The notes beneath the pieces were generated by a model. The model was not told the origin of the DNA and searched no databases. It saw nothing but the letters and a program-made list of their open reading frames with translations. Shown one piece after another: positions 44,383-53,718 of a DNA stretch of 64,000 bases. Both the position numbers and the translations under genes were made by a program. Source of the stretch: an uncultured Acetatifactor sp. (GTDB lineage: Bacteria; Bacillota; Clostridia; Lachnospirales; Lachnospiraceae); NCBI GenBank assembly GCA_934402315.1, contig CAKRTS010000002.1, positions 124,001 to 188,000 of the forward strand. Direction: 5' to 3'. Positions within the stretch are counted from its first letter, which is position 1; every line of letters starts with the position of its first letter.

Positions 44383-44522
44383 CAGCCAATCCCTATACAT
44401 TCAAGACAGATATATCTCGCCTTGTTTAATACGCCGACAGGATCACCGCATGCAATCCCGACGACAATCAAAATGAAAGCCAACCCTAAGACAACGATTG
44501 TTCCTCCGTGAAGCCTTCTCAT
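44382..44522 (-). CDS. CD1871A-family CXXC-motif small membrane protein
   Basis: 46 residues, easily missed. It starts MRRLHGGTIVVLGLAF, has one membrane helix (about residues 8-25) and ends ARYICLECIGIG with a CxxC at 39-42. Its ATG overlaps the tlpA stop (ATGA) and its stop overlaps the next ATG (TGATG), so translation of tlpA, this gene and the Fe-S protein gene is coupled. This gene order is known for the CD1871A-type proteins; the CxxC may exchange disulfides or electrons between TlpA and the Fe-S protein, which is inference. Confidence 0.85.
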   Translation of the reverse strand: MRRLHGGTIVVLGLAFILIVVGIACGDPVGVLNKARYICLECIGIG

Positions 44523-45235
44523 TCTGACAGTGCCTCCTCAATCGCTTCCTTATACAGCTCATACTGTTTCTCACAGCCGTAAGAGCCTTCATAGGTCTCG
44601 GCTACCGTGCCATCCTTGTTAAAGATGACCGTATAGGGAATACCCATAATCCCATACTGGTCGTTGACCGTATTGTCCGTGTCATAAATGCATGGCATGG
44701 TATAGCCGTTCTGCGAAAGAAATCTATGTACTGTCTGGGAGCTCTCCCCGGAATTGATAAGGATAATTTTGACGTTGTCCGAATCGCCGTATTCCTCGTA
44801 CAGATCCTGCAGTGCGGGCATCTCCTCAACGCAGGGTCCGCACCATGTCGCCCAGAAATTAATCAGAACAACATTGCCCGCCTGTTCAGAGAGGGTAAAT
44901 GTATCTCCTGCATTTGTCTGGGCGGAGAAATCCATGGCGGAATCCCCATTCCAGACTGCTTCTACGCTGTTTTCCGCCGCTGTGCTCTCCACGTCCGCAT
45001 CCGGTTCCGGCTGGGGTGTCGGCTCTGCCGATGCCGGCGGCTCCGCACTGTTCTCATCCGGTGCAGACTGCTCTGCACTGTCCTTCGTGTCCTCACGTCC
45101 CATGCTCTCCTCCGCTGCCGTTTGTGAGGTCTGCGAAGACGCATCCTGATACTCTTCTTCGTCCTCCGGCCATAGCATCAGCAGCACAAAGAGTACTACA
45201 ATAACTATAAGAATTGTTTTAATCGCTTTTTTCAC
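44519..45235 (-). CDS. TlpA/ResA-like membrane-anchored thioredoxin
   Basis: 238 residues from a GTG at 45235. N-terminal membrane anchor (IKTILIVIVVLFVLLMLW), an acidic Ser/Pro/Glu-rich linker of about 80 residues, then an extracytoplasmic redoxin domain with FWATWCGPCVEEMPALQDLY, ILINSGESSQTVHRFLSQ and MGIPYTVIFNKDG (cis-Pro). Reduces disulfides or cytochrome-like substrates outside the membrane. First of three coupled redox genes; 7 bp after the preceding zinc-ribbon gene. Confidence 0.9.
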   Translation of the reverse strand: MKKAIKTILIVIVVLFVLLMLWPEDEEEYQDASSQTSQTAAEESMGREDTKDSAEQSAPDENSAEPPASAEPTPQPEPDADVESTAAENSVEAVWNGDSAMDFSAQTNAGDTFTLSEQAGNVVLINFWATWCGPCVEEMPALQDLYEEYGDSDNVKIILINSGESSQTVHRFLSQNGYTMPCIYDTDNTVNDQYGIMGIPYTVIFNKDGTVAETYEGSYGCEKQYELYKEAIEEALSE

Positions 45236-45242
45236 CGGTCTC

Positions 45243-45827
45243 TTATCTCCTCTTGGACGCCTTCTTACGTTCCGTGTACAGTGTTCCGTAGAGAATAAAT
45301 TCCATGGCAAGATCACCCTTCAGCATCTCGGCAAGGTCATCGCTTTCCGGCACGAATACATAGTAATATTCCTTTTTCTTCAAGACACCACGGAGCAGCT
45401 TTGCCGAATGCTCACCTCTTCTCAGCAGCTCCTCCACCGAATCTATAAACACCTGGCTCGCTTCACAGTCCATCTCGCAGGGTGTGAGATCCGGTCTGGA
45501 AAACTGTATGTAGTAGAAATCGTCCGGGTCATCTTCATTGAGCTCTGATCTCCTCTCGTACACACCGTCAATGTGGACATCCGCGATTGCAAGCCCACCG
45601 TTTCTAATCATTTCCTGTATGTCGAACATTGGATTGCCGAAAAGCTGCTTCTTCTGGACACCGAGTTCATCTGCTATAGATGTCGGAACCTGCTCAAAAG
45701 CAAAGGCTGACGGCGGAACCATTGCCTTCTCCTCGCGGCCGCACGCGGGGCATTTCCCGTCTGCCAGAACGTTTCCACAGAAAATACAATAGTTATCCTT
45801 TTTCTTAGAAAATGAAAATAATCCCAT
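45243..45827 (-). CDS. Zinc-ribbon protein of unknown function
   Basis: 194 residues. N-terminal zinc ribbon with YCIFCGNVLADGKCPACG (two CxxC pairs at about 14-17 and 27-30), then a 150-residue domain (DIQEMIRNGGLAIADVHIDGVYERRSE, FYYIQFSRPDLTPCEMD) that I do not recognise. No membrane segment. Just upstream of tlpA in the same orientation, so it may be part of that operon, but no functional link is visible. Confidence 0.6.
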   Translation of the reverse strand: MGLFSFSKKKDNYCIFCGNVLADGKCPACGREEKAMVPPSAFAFEQVPTSIADELGVQKKQLFGNPMFDIQEMIRNGGLAIADVHIDGVYERRSELNEDDPDDFYYIQFSRPDLTPCEMDCEASQVFIDSVEELLRRGEHSAKLLRGVLKKKEYYYVFVPESDDLAEMLKGDLAMEFILYGTLYTERKKASKRR

Positions 45828-45941
45828 AATAACCTCCGTTTATTTTACGAGTCCATTCCTTGTTTTCAGTTAGTTCCATTATAGTAAAAATCCAATATAC
45901 CGTCAACTAAACGAAAGTATAGGTTTCGTGCTTTATTTACA

Positions 45942-45995
45942 AAAAAGACCCTGCCGATCCCGCCCCAGTCACGGGGCTTCGGCAAGGTCTTTTTA
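45942..45995. terminator. Bidirectional terminator after mecA
   Basis: Stem AAAGACC(C)TGCCGA / TCGGCAAGGTCTTT around a smaller GCCCC/GGGGC hairpin, with A and T runs on both sides. Lies 12 bp after the mecA stop. Confidence 0.85.
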
Positions 45996-46006
45996 AGAAT
46001 CACAGC

Positions 46007-46723
46007 TTATCCTCTGAGCTTTTTCAATGCTTTCTCAGAAATCAGGCACGCCGCCTGCTCCTTCAGCTGCATAATTCTGTTTTCATCCGCCGTGTACAGA
46101 GCCGCAAACTCCAACGCCTGGATACATGCTCTGCTGTAGCGTTCATAGGATGCATGCCCCTTCATAAGATGGAGGAAATAAAAGTCTTCCATCTCGTAGA
46201 GCGTGCTTTCCACGCGCAGATTTCCCGGAAGTGCCGCCGCATAATTCATTACATTGCGGAGACTTGAGAAGACAAACACCGCCTCGGACGGTCTGGCATT
46301 CTGCTGCTGTTCCGTCTGAGCCTCCTGCTTTGCCTTCGCGCTCTCTGCACCCGGCTGCGCTTCTTCTGCCGGTTTATTCTGCCCGGAGGCTGCCCGTTCC
46401 GTCGCTTCTCTTGTCTTCTGGAGAATCCGCTTCATCTCCTTGAGACATTCCAGAAACTGACCGGTGTCGCTGACATCCGGATCTTTATCGGAAAATGTGA
46501 GCACAAGCCCCTCGTCCGGCACCATCATGATCTGGAGATCGAAAGCGAACTTCGGCGGCTTGTAGCCCACCTCCTCGGTCGCCTGCTCAATGATCTCCTG
46601 CACGATCTCCTTTGCCTTTTCACTCCGGGTCACGAAATCCTTGTAATCAATATCGTACCGTTCCAGCTCTTCATTCGACAGAAAGCACCTCACGGTTCTG
46701 TCATCCACACGTTCTATCCTCAT
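46007..46723 (-). CDS. mecA: Adaptor protein MecA
   Basis: About 238 residues from the ATG at 46723. N-terminal domain MRIERVDDRTVRCFLSNEELERYDIDYKDF and C-terminal domain (AVFVFSSLRNVMNYAAAL, LYEMEDFYFLHLMKGHAS), joined by an Ala/Gln/Glu-rich linker. MecA hands substrates to ClpC. An upstream in-frame ATG would add 13 residues and lacks a ribosome site. Downstream of the chemoreceptor gene. Confidence 0.88.
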   Translation of the reverse strand: MRIERVDDRTVRCFLSNEELERYDIDYKDFVTRSEKAKEIVQEIIEQATEEVGYKPPKFAFDLQIMMVPDEGLVLTFSDKDPDVSDTGQFLECLKEMKRILQKTREATERAASGQNKPAEEAQPGAESAKAKQEAQTEQQQNARPSEAVFVFSSLRNVMNYAAALPGNLRVESTLYEMEDFYFLHLMKGHASYERYSRACIQALEFAALYTADENRIMQLKEQAACLISEKALKKLRG

Positions 46724-46783
46724 TTCTATAACCATGCCTTTCCGATGCCTGCAATTCCACAATCGGTACGACAGCTTAATTGA

Positions 46784-48502
46784 TTATACTCTGAAGAACT
46801 TCATCTCCTCATTCAGATCGGACGAAATTTCCTTCAGCTTTGTTGCCTCGTTTGCAAGCATATTAATCGTAGCATTCAGCTCCTCCATGGAAGCTGTTGT
46901 CTCCTGTGCCGATGCCGCATTTTCCTCGGAAATTGCGGACAGGTTTGAAATTACATCGATAACCCTTGTACGCGCACTGTTGCAGGAATCCGCGCAGACA
47001 CGGATCTTCTCGGTTCCGTCCTTGGATACATCGATTCCGGTGCTTACCTCGCCGAACTTCATCTTGGTGTCGTTCAGCTTCTCCTGCTGTTCCTTCATCA
47101 GAACGTCAGCCTGCTTCATCTCATCCATTGTCTTCTGGGATTCGCTTATCAGCTTGCTGATAATCTGCTGGATCTCTACCGCAGCATCATTCGACTGTAC
47201 CGCCAGCTTCTGGATTTCCGTTGCAACTACCGCGAAGCCTCTTCCCGCTTCTCCTGCCCTTGCAGACTCGATGGAAGCGTTCAGCGACAGCAGGTTTGTC
47301 TGGGATGCAATGGAGGTAATCAGTTCTGTTGCCACGCTGATCTTCTTAATGGATTCATCGGTCAGACGGATCTGCTCGCCGATCATTCCGATCGCCTCAG
47401 AGGTCTTGTCATTGGAAGCGCTCAGGTTCTGCATGGTCTCGGTGGATTCATCCCCCGCCTTGCCCATCGCATCAGACGCCTCAGTCAGGTTATTTACATT
47501 GGTCACAATATCTTCTATCACAGTACCCATCTGGGCAATCTGTCCGGAAGCATTCTGAATCTCCTCCGCCTGGGATACAGCACCCTTGGAGATCTCCTCG
47601 ACGGCACGGCTTACATCATCTGTGGTATTGCTGCACTGTTTCGCCATCTCGTCAAGGCTGTTGCCCTCCTCATAGAGATGATCCGCAGATGCCTTCAACC
47701 TGCTCATAATCGCAGTCATTCTCTGGAGCAGACCGTCTACCGCTCTCGCCATATCGCCGATCTCGTCCGTGCGGTGGAGAATCTTCTTGTCTACCTGTAT
47801 ATTCAGGTTTCCGGTGGACATCTCCTGAATGGAGCTCTCCGCCAGAACAATGGACTTCGCCAGACTCGTCGCAGAAATCAGGCTGAGAAGAACCGACACG
47901 ATCAGCAAAACTATTGCCATTGCGACAAAGCTGCGAACCTTTACATTAATAAACGCCTCAATCGCTGCCAGCGGCTGACCGGCAAACGCTGCACCGATTA
48001 CCTTGCCCGACTGATCGTACATCGGCACATAGCTTGCCACATAGGGTCTTCCGTTGATTACATTATTCTTCGTCGTGTAGACTTCACCTGCCTGCAGGGT
48101 CGCCCATACCTTATCATCAATGTCGGTTCCGATAATACGCTCTCCGGTGGACGCATCCTTCAGGGAGGTCAGCATTCTTGTCTTACCGTAACAGATTGTC
48201 ACCTCTGCATCCATGCCATCCGTATAGACATCAACCTCCTCCATCTGCTCGGTGAGGTTCTCGTCGCCCTTCCAGAGGTTGTTGTTTTCATCAAGTCTGA
48301 ACTCACCCTTCATATTATCATATGAAGCCTTGACGGAATTTGCCAGAAGGCTTACCGCCTCGACAGCCTCATTTTTCAGGCCGCTTGACAGGCTGTACCA
48401 TGCGTAGAACATCAGTGCCATTGAGATGATGAATGCCGGCAGTGAAATCATCAGAAGCAGTCTCATCTTGATATCAAACTTTCTCTTTCCTTCACTTTGC
48501 AT
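46784..48502 (-). CDS. Methyl-accepting chemotaxis protein
   Basis: 572 residues. Membrane helix 1 ([23 protein letters not shown]), extracytoplasmic single-Cache-type sensor (about 40-185), helix 2 ([20 protein letters not shown]), HAMP ([27 protein letters not shown]) and a signalling domain with the conserved tip [34 protein letters not shown]. Sensor ligand unknown. AAGGAGA before ATG. Shows that the host is chemotactic or uses chemosensory arrays; no other che or flagellar genes are in view. Confidence 0.94.
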   Translation of the reverse strand: MQSEGKRKFDIKMRLLLMISLPAFIISMALMFYAWYSLSSGLKNEAVEAVSLLANSVKASYDNMKGEFRLDENNNLWKGDENLTEQMEEVDVYTDGMDAEVTICYGKTRMLTSLKDASTGERIIGTDIDDKVWATLQAGEVYTTKNNVINGRPYVASYVPMYDQSGKVIGAAFAGQPLAAIEAFINVKVRSFVAMAIVLLIVSVLLSLISATSLAKSIVLAESSIQEMSTGNLNIQVDKKILHRTDEIGDMARAVDGLLQRMTAIMSRLKASADHLYEEGNSLDEMAKQCSNTTDDVSRAVEEISKGAVSQAEEIQNASGQIAQMGTVIEDIVTNVNNLTEASDAMGKAGDESTETMQNLSASNDKTSEAIGMIGEQIRLTDESIKKISVATELITSIASQTNLLSLNASIESARAGEAGRGFAVVATEIQKLAVQSNDAAVEIQQIISKLISESQKTMDEMKQADVLMKEQQEKLNDTKMKFGEVSTGIDVSKDGTEKIRVCADSCNSARTRVIDVISNLSAISEENAASAQETTASMEELNATINMLANEATKLKEISSDLNEEMKFFRV

Positions 48503-48614
48503 AATCTTTCTCTCCTTAGTAAAGTATAGTCTTTCTTATAAAACTGGTTGTTCTTATATCATAGCACTTTTTGCCTTAACATGCACTATATATATTAAAA
48601 TTGCATTAAACTGT

Positions 48615-49784
48615 TTACCAGTACAGTTCCCATTTTTTGTGCATCCGTGTGAGCGCCTCCATGTAGAAATAATCGCCCCATGCGTTGCACTCGTCCACAC
48701 CCTTGTGGTCGCAGGTATTGTAGGGCGAGTGGTTGGAATAGGTGCTGTGGAGAACCAGACCGTTTGAGGTCTCAAAGTCCTTAACCGCATAGTTGTCATA
48801 GACCGACTTCATGAGCTTCGCTGCAAGTCCCTTGTAATATTCCGCCTCTGCGGGCTCTAAATACTTGCTCATCTCCAGCATGCCGCATGCCGCGATGGAC
48901 GCGGAAGAGGAATCTCTCGGCTGATCGTCCCCGTCCGTGAACTCCAGATCCCAGTACGGAACAAGATCCTTGGGCAGATGCTCCAGGAAATACTCCGTAA
49001 CCCTGCGGAACAGCTCAATGTATTCCTTGCGCCCCGTATACTTATAGGCGAGCGCCAGCCCGTATACGCCCCACGCCTGTCCTCTTGCCCACGCGGAGCC
49101 GTCGCGGTAGCCCTGACAGGTCGCACCGTGATCCGGCGCCCCGGTCTCCATGTTGAAGAAGAAGGTATGCCAGGTGGAATAGTCCTCCCGGATGACGTTT
49201 GCCACAGCCGTATGTATATGCTTCTCTGCAATGTCCCTGTACTTGTTGTCCCCGGTCTCCTCGGATGCCCAGTACAGCAGTGGAAGGTTCAGCAGGCAGT
49301 CGATAATCAGGCGGTAATTTCCGGGCTCGTCCATCGCGCCCCACGCCTGAATAAATTCTCCCTTTGCATGGTATCGGGTAATCAGCTGGTCGGCTGCCTT
49401 GATTGCCGCCTCCCTGCCTTCCTTACTTCCGATCAGCTTGTATGCCGCCACGCAGGAGGGCGAGTACAGAAAGCCCATGTCGTGATGATCCACGGAGATC
49501 TTCTTATCGATTCTCTCAAGGAAATCGTGAACCTGGATTTCTCCCGCCTTCTTCAGTCTCTCATCCCCGCAGAACTCATATGCCAGCCAGATCTCGCCCG
49601 TCCAGAAGCCGGTCGTCCAATCCCTGTTCTCCACCGGCGGATAGAAGCCGTTCTCGCTGTACGCCTGCTGGAATTTGTCCGTAAATTCCGGCAGCACATG
49701 AAGAATCTGCCTGCACGCAAAATCCAGTGCGCTCCTGATCTCCTCCGAGGAAATCTCCGGGTAAGCCTCGAATTTCTTTTCCAT
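48615..49784 (-). CDS. Unsaturated glucuronyl hydrolase, glycoside hydrolase family 88
   Basis: 389 residues. GH88 elements: RDWTTGFWTGEIWLAYE, VDHHDMGFLYSPSCVAAY (Asp general acid region), CLLNLPLLYWASEETGD, GYRDGSAWARGQAWGVYGLALAY, DSSSASIAACGMLEM and CNAWGDYFYMEAL. Releases the unsaturated uronic acid left by polysaccharide lyases. Start at 49784 with AAGGAG upstream. Next to a heparinase-like lyase gene and a discoidin-like gene, so a uronate glycan use locus. Confidence 0.93.
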   Translation of the reverse strand: MEKKFEAYPEISSEEIRSALDFACRQILHVLPEFTDKFQQAYSENGFYPPVENRDWTTGFWTGEIWLAYEFCGDERLKKAGEIQVHDFLERIDKKISVDHHDMGFLYSPSCVAAYKLIGSKEGREAAIKAADQLITRYHAKGEFIQAWGAMDEPGNYRLIIDCLLNLPLLYWASEETGDNKYRDIAEKHIHTAVANVIREDYSTWHTFFFNMETGAPDHGATCQGYRDGSAWARGQAWGVYGLALAYKYTGRKEYIELFRRVTEYFLEHLPKDLVPYWDLEFTDGDDQPRDSSSASIAACGMLEMSKYLEPAEAEYYKGLAAKLMKSVYDNYAVKDFETSNGLVLHSTYSNHSPYNTCDHKGVDECNAWGDYFYMEALTRMHKKWELYW

Positions 49785-49808
49785 AAAACTTTTCTCCTTT
49801 TTCTGCAC

Positions 49809-50612
49809 TTATTTTGAAATTGTTACATTGGTTCCGTATACTTCGATCTGGGTGAGCGCCGGGAACGGAGACGGATCGTCCGCCTTGATGAGATTGCACA
49901 GCTCGATCCATGTGATCTCCCTCTCCGGGAAGGTCAGCACATGCGCCGTCGTGGATTTCTCCAACGGGAAATCCAGACTTCCTCCGTCGGAGAATCTCAA
50001 TGTCACCTGCACCCACCAGTTGTCATGAGGGAAGTCCGAACGTGTATACAGAACAACCTTGTCCGTCCTGATCTTTCTCCCGAATTCCACCTTCATCGCC
50101 GCATCGTCCTGACGGTTGATGCCCCACGACTGATAGGGCCACTGTCCGTGGGACAGGTTCGCCCGCACACCGTCTATCGCATTCTTTGCCGCGAAGACCG
50201 CCTCGCCCCTCGTCTCCACGTTCGCGGTCGCATGGGGATAGCACGGGACATCGCAGTGCTGGTCTGCCGGGTTCAGCGCAAGGTTGCGGTAGCTTTCAAT
50301 CTCGTCCTTCCTCGCCAGCTCCGCGTAGAGATAATGCCTGTCCCCGCTGAAAACCTTGGGCGAACAGCTGATCCTCTTCTCGCCAAAGGGAATCGCGTAG
50401 GAAACCGTCTTTTCCGTGAGATACACAAACGCTGCACCGAGTGCATCATCCACCTGCCAGTTCAGATAGCAATCCTTCTCCGATACGGTCAGCTCAATCC
50501 GGTCTCCCTCCTGATAGGTATGCATGCACACCAGATCCACAAAGTCTTCACCGTTGCTGACACAGATCGTGTTATCGAATTTGTCTATCACCTTCAATGA
50601 TAATGTAGCCAT
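49809..50612 (-). CDS. Discoidin/carbohydrate-binding-like protein
   Basis: 267 residues. The C-terminal half resembles an F5/8 type C (discoidin) domain: ESYRNLALNPADQHCDVPCYPHATANVETRGEAVFAAKNAIDG, SWGINRQDDAAMKVEFGRKIRTDKVVLYTRSDFPHDNWWVQ and EITWIELCNLIKADDPSPFPALTQIEVYG. The N-terminal part looks like a beta-sandwich. No signal peptide, odd for a glycan binder. 25 bp upstream of the GH88 gene and cotranscribed; such proteins are known beside uronate lyase loci. Confidence 0.7.
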   Translation of the reverse strand: MATLSLKVIDKFDNTICVSNGEDFVDLVCMHTYQEGDRIELTVSEKDCYLNWQVDDALGAAFVYLTEKTVSYAIPFGEKRISCSPKVFSGDRHYLYAELARKDEIESYRNLALNPADQHCDVPCYPHATANVETRGEAVFAAKNAIDGVRANLSHGQWPYQSWGINRQDDAAMKVEFGRKIRTDKVVLYTRSDFPHDNWWVQVTLRFSDGGSLDFPLEKSTTAHVLTFPEREITWIELCNLIKADDPSPFPALTQIEVYGTNVTISK

Positions 50613-50662
50613 TTCAAATCCTTTCCTCTCTGTAACACATTTCTGTTTCTTTTTCTTTATAT

Positions 50663-50680
50663 TATGCTATACTTAGCATA
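50663..50680. promoter_or_regulatory. Palindromic operator in the divergent uronate promoter region
   Basis: TATGCTA-TACT-TAGCATA: perfect 7-bp arms, placed between the divergent GH88/discoidin and lyase genes. Suited to a dimeric regulator of both directions. No regulator gene is adjacent in this window. Confidence 0.5.
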
Positions 50681-50712
50681 AATAAGCAAGCATCTCTTAG
50701 AGGAGAATATAC

Positions 50713-52322
50713 ATGGAAATGCGGTTTCTGGACACGGCAAAGAACTTTCTGGAGAGCGGCGCAAAGCTGCTGCCTTTTTCACCCTTTCCCCCGGCGGGCA
50801 GCCGGGCGGCATACGATGAGCTTCCCCCGGAGCTTAAGGAGCGGCTGATCGCCGCCGGAGAGACCTGTCTCGGCTATCAGTATCCGCCGATCTACGCCAC
50901 CTCGTTTATGGCGTTTAAGCGCACCGGCAACCGCACGGACTTTGAAAAGCTGTATTTCCAGCGCAGATACCGCCTGAATTCGCTTGTAGTCGCGGAATGC
51001 GTCGAAAACAGCGGACGCTTTCTGGATGATATTATAAACGGCATCTTCGCGCTCTGCGAGGAGAGCGGCTGGCAGCTTCCTCCGCACAATGCCTACCGGC
51101 GTGATCAGGCGCAGGAGCTTCTGCCGGATGCCGCGAGACCTGTCCTCGATCTTTTTGCCTGTGAGACAGGCGCACAGCTCGGCTGCATTTATTATCTGTT
51201 AAAGGAACAGCTTGACGCCGTAAGCCCGGTGATCTGTTCACGGATTCTCGACGAGCTGGAACGGCGCATCGTCACCCCCTATCTCTCGGAGCATTTCTGG
51301 TGGATGGGGCAGGGTGAAGAGCCTATGTGCAACTGGACTCCGTGGTGTACGCAGAATGTACTGCTCGCCGTCTTTCTCACCGAAAACCCGCAGGACATCC
51401 GGCGGGCGGTTCTCGAAAAGGCTGCCGCAAGCTGTGACTTCTTCCTGAAGGATTACGGCGAAGACGGCTGCTGTGACGAGGGTGCGCAATATTTCCGGCG
51501 CGCAGGTCTCTGCCTCGATGCCGCTGCTGATCTGATGAACCGCGTGACGGGCGGCGCGTTCCGCCAGCTCTACGATTGGCAGAAGATGAAAAACGTCGCC
51601 TCCTACATCGAAAATATGCATGTCGAGGGGGCTTATTACTTTAATTTTGCCGACTGCTCCCCCGTCCCGGGAAGAGCGGGCGTCCGTGACTATCTCTTCG
51701 GAAAGCACACTGCGCAGCCCCCGCCGTCAAGGCTGGTGACAATGACGACAACCACAATCACAACGACACGGGAAGCCTGACGCTCTACAAGAATGGACAG
51801 CCTGTACTTGCGGACATCGGCGTGGAGAGTTATACTGGAAAGACCTTCTCTGCGCAGCGGTACGAGATCTGGACGATGCAGTCCGGCTACCACAACCTCC
51901 CCACACTTGAAGGGAAGGATGAATGTGCCGGGGCGGAATACAGGGCTGTTGACGTAGAGACCTCCTTCGGAGCCGGAAGCGCTTCCGTTTCCATGGAGCT
52001 TGCGCACGCTTATCCCCCGTCAGACGGCGGCTCCTACTATCGCCGGACGGTCATGCTGGACAAGACTGCCGGACGTGTACTGCTGACAGATAAAACCGAT
52101 TTTCAGGATGTCATTCTGAATTTTATCGTCTGTGAAAAGCCTGAAATCGAGGGAAACAGCGTAAAGCTTCCTGACAGCCGCATGGAATTTTCGGGGGCAT
52201 CACTTTTGACGGTGGAGACACTTCCCATCACCGACGCCCGCCTGCAGACCGCATGGAAGAGCGACCTCTACCGCATCCGCCTGACAATGACAGAGAAAAC
52301 CTTTACACTTGACATCGGATAA
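50713..52322 (+). pseudogene. Heparinase II/III-like polysaccharide lyase, frameshifted
   Basis: The frame from 50713 encodes 355 residues with the alpha-toroid domain (ATSFMAFKRTGNRTDFEKLYF, EHFWWMGQGEEPMCNWTPWCTQNVLLAVFL, DEGAQYFRRAGLCLDAAADLM) and stops at 51780. The family beta-sandwich start AGDNDDNHNHNDTGSLTLYKNG and the rest follow in the -1 frame to 52322. The two join at the run of five C at 51718-51722, giving HTAQPPAVKAGDNDDN if read with a one-base slip. One C lost from a tract (real, or a sequencing error) or programmed slippage would explain it. The whole would be about 536 residues. Confidence 0.82.
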
Positions 52323-52336
52323 AAGGATACAAACCT

Positions 52337-53704
52337 ATGATTTACTCACTTCGAGATATGACATGGCTCTTTCTGCTCTATTCCTTTGTGGGATGGTGCA
52401 TCGAGGTCTGCTATGCTGCCATACGGCGGAAAAAATTCGTCAACAGAGGCTTCGTAAGCAGCCCGCTGTGTCCGATATACGGCTTTGGTGCCGTTCTGTT
52501 CTGCCTGTTTCTTCCCGAGCTGACCGGAAACCTGTTCTTTCTCTTTCTGGGCGGCATGATCCTTGCCACGCTTCTGGAATACAGCACCGGAATGCTGATG
52601 GAAAAGATTTTTAATAAAAAGCTATGGGATTATTCCAAGATCAGATTTAATCTCGGCGGCTATGTCTGCCTGCGCTATTCCCTGCTCTGGGGACTGCTTG
52701 CCGCCTTGACGATGCTGTATGTCAATCCGTTCCTGTGCGGCATTTTTGACAAGATTCCGCATACGCTGTCCACGGTTCTGTTGTGGATCGCCGCCGGCAT
52801 TCTCCTTCTGGATTTCGTGACAACGGCAATGGCTGTCCGCGGCATGAAGGTCAATGTGAAGCAGCTGTCGTCCCTCTCCGAAGGCATCCGGCACACCTCG
52901 CATCTGCTGGAGAACCGGCTGACTGCCGCTGTACAGAAGCGAATGATAAAATCCTTCCCGTCAATCAGCAGGGAGAGCCTTGAAAACAGTCTGCGCGAGC
53001 GCAAGGCGAAGAAGGAACGCGCCGTCTTCGCAGAGGGCTGCAGCTTTTACAAGCTGGTATCCCTGTTTTTCATCGGTGCATTTCTGGGCGACATCACGGA
53101 AACCATCTTCTGTCTGATTACAACGGGAAGACTGATGAGCCGCAGCAGCGTGATCTACGGGCCTTTCAGCATTGTCTGGGGGCTTGGCTGCTCCTTCCTG
53201 ACCCTGTTTCTGTACCGCTACCGGAATAAAAATGACCGGCATATCTTTCTTGCCGGCACACTGCTCGGCGGCGCTTACGAATATATCTGCAGTGTTTTCA
53301 CGGAGCTTGTCTTCGGGACAATATTCTGGGATTACAGCGGCTTCGCCTTTAATCTGGGCGGGCGCATCAATCTGCTGTACTGCTTCTTCTGGGGTATTGC
53401 CGCCGTGATCTGGCTGAAACTGATCTACCCGCAGATATCGAAGCTGATCGAGAAAATACCGAAACGGACCGGAACGATCGTGTTTAATTGTCTGATCGTC
53501 TTCATGGTGGCAGATATGGCAATCTCCTCTCTTGCGCTTTACCGCTATACAGAGAGGCAGTCCGAGGCCGTAACCGCATGGGAGGAAAACTCCGATGAAA
53601 ATGACTCCGGCGACGGCTTATCTGTCTTGAACGATTTCCTCGACCGGCATTATAATGATGACAGAATGGAAAAGATCTATCCCAATGCTAAATTTGTAAA
53701 CTGA
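52337..53704 (+). CDS. Duplicated CmpB-type putative ABC-transporter membrane protein
   Basis: 455 residues. Two copies of the same membrane unit (PF06541-like): first at about 5-150 (LFLLYSFVGWCIEVCYAAIRRKKFVNRGF, PIYGFGAVLFCLFL, WDYSKIRFNLGGYVCLRYSLLWG), second at about 235-380 (FFIGAFLGDITETIFCLITTGRLMSR, VIYGPFSIVWGLG, WDYSGFAFNLGGRINLLYCFFWG). Each unit carries the WDYS..FNLGG signature. Usual proteins have one unit. The acidic C-terminal tail ends near NDDRMEKIYPNAKFVN. 14 bp after the lyase frame and 14 bp before the PilZ gene, suggesting an operon. Confidence 0.85.
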   Translation: MIYSLRDMTWLFLLYSFVGWCIEVCYAAIRRKKFVNRGFVSSPLCPIYGFGAVLFCLFLPELTGNLFFLFLGGMILATLLEYSTGMLMEKIFNKKLWDYSKIRFNLGGYVCLRYSLLWGLLAALTMLYVNPFLCGIFDKIPHTLSTVLLWIAAGILLLDFVTTAMAVRGMKVNVKQLSSLSEGIRHTSHLLENRLTAAVQKRMIKSFPSISRESLENSLRERKAKKERAVFAEGCSFYKLVSLFFIGAFLGDITETIFCLITTGRLMSRSSVIYGPFSIVWGLGCSFLTLFLYRYRNKNDRHIFLAGTLLGGAYEYICSVFTELVFGTIFWDYSGFAFNLGGRINLLYCFFWGIAAVIWLKLIYPQISKLIEKIPKRTGTIVFNCLIVFMVADMAISSLALYRYTERQSEAVTAWEENSDENDSGDGLSVLNDFLDRHYNDDRMEKIYPNAKFVN

Positions 53705-53718
53705 CGAAGGATTAAACT

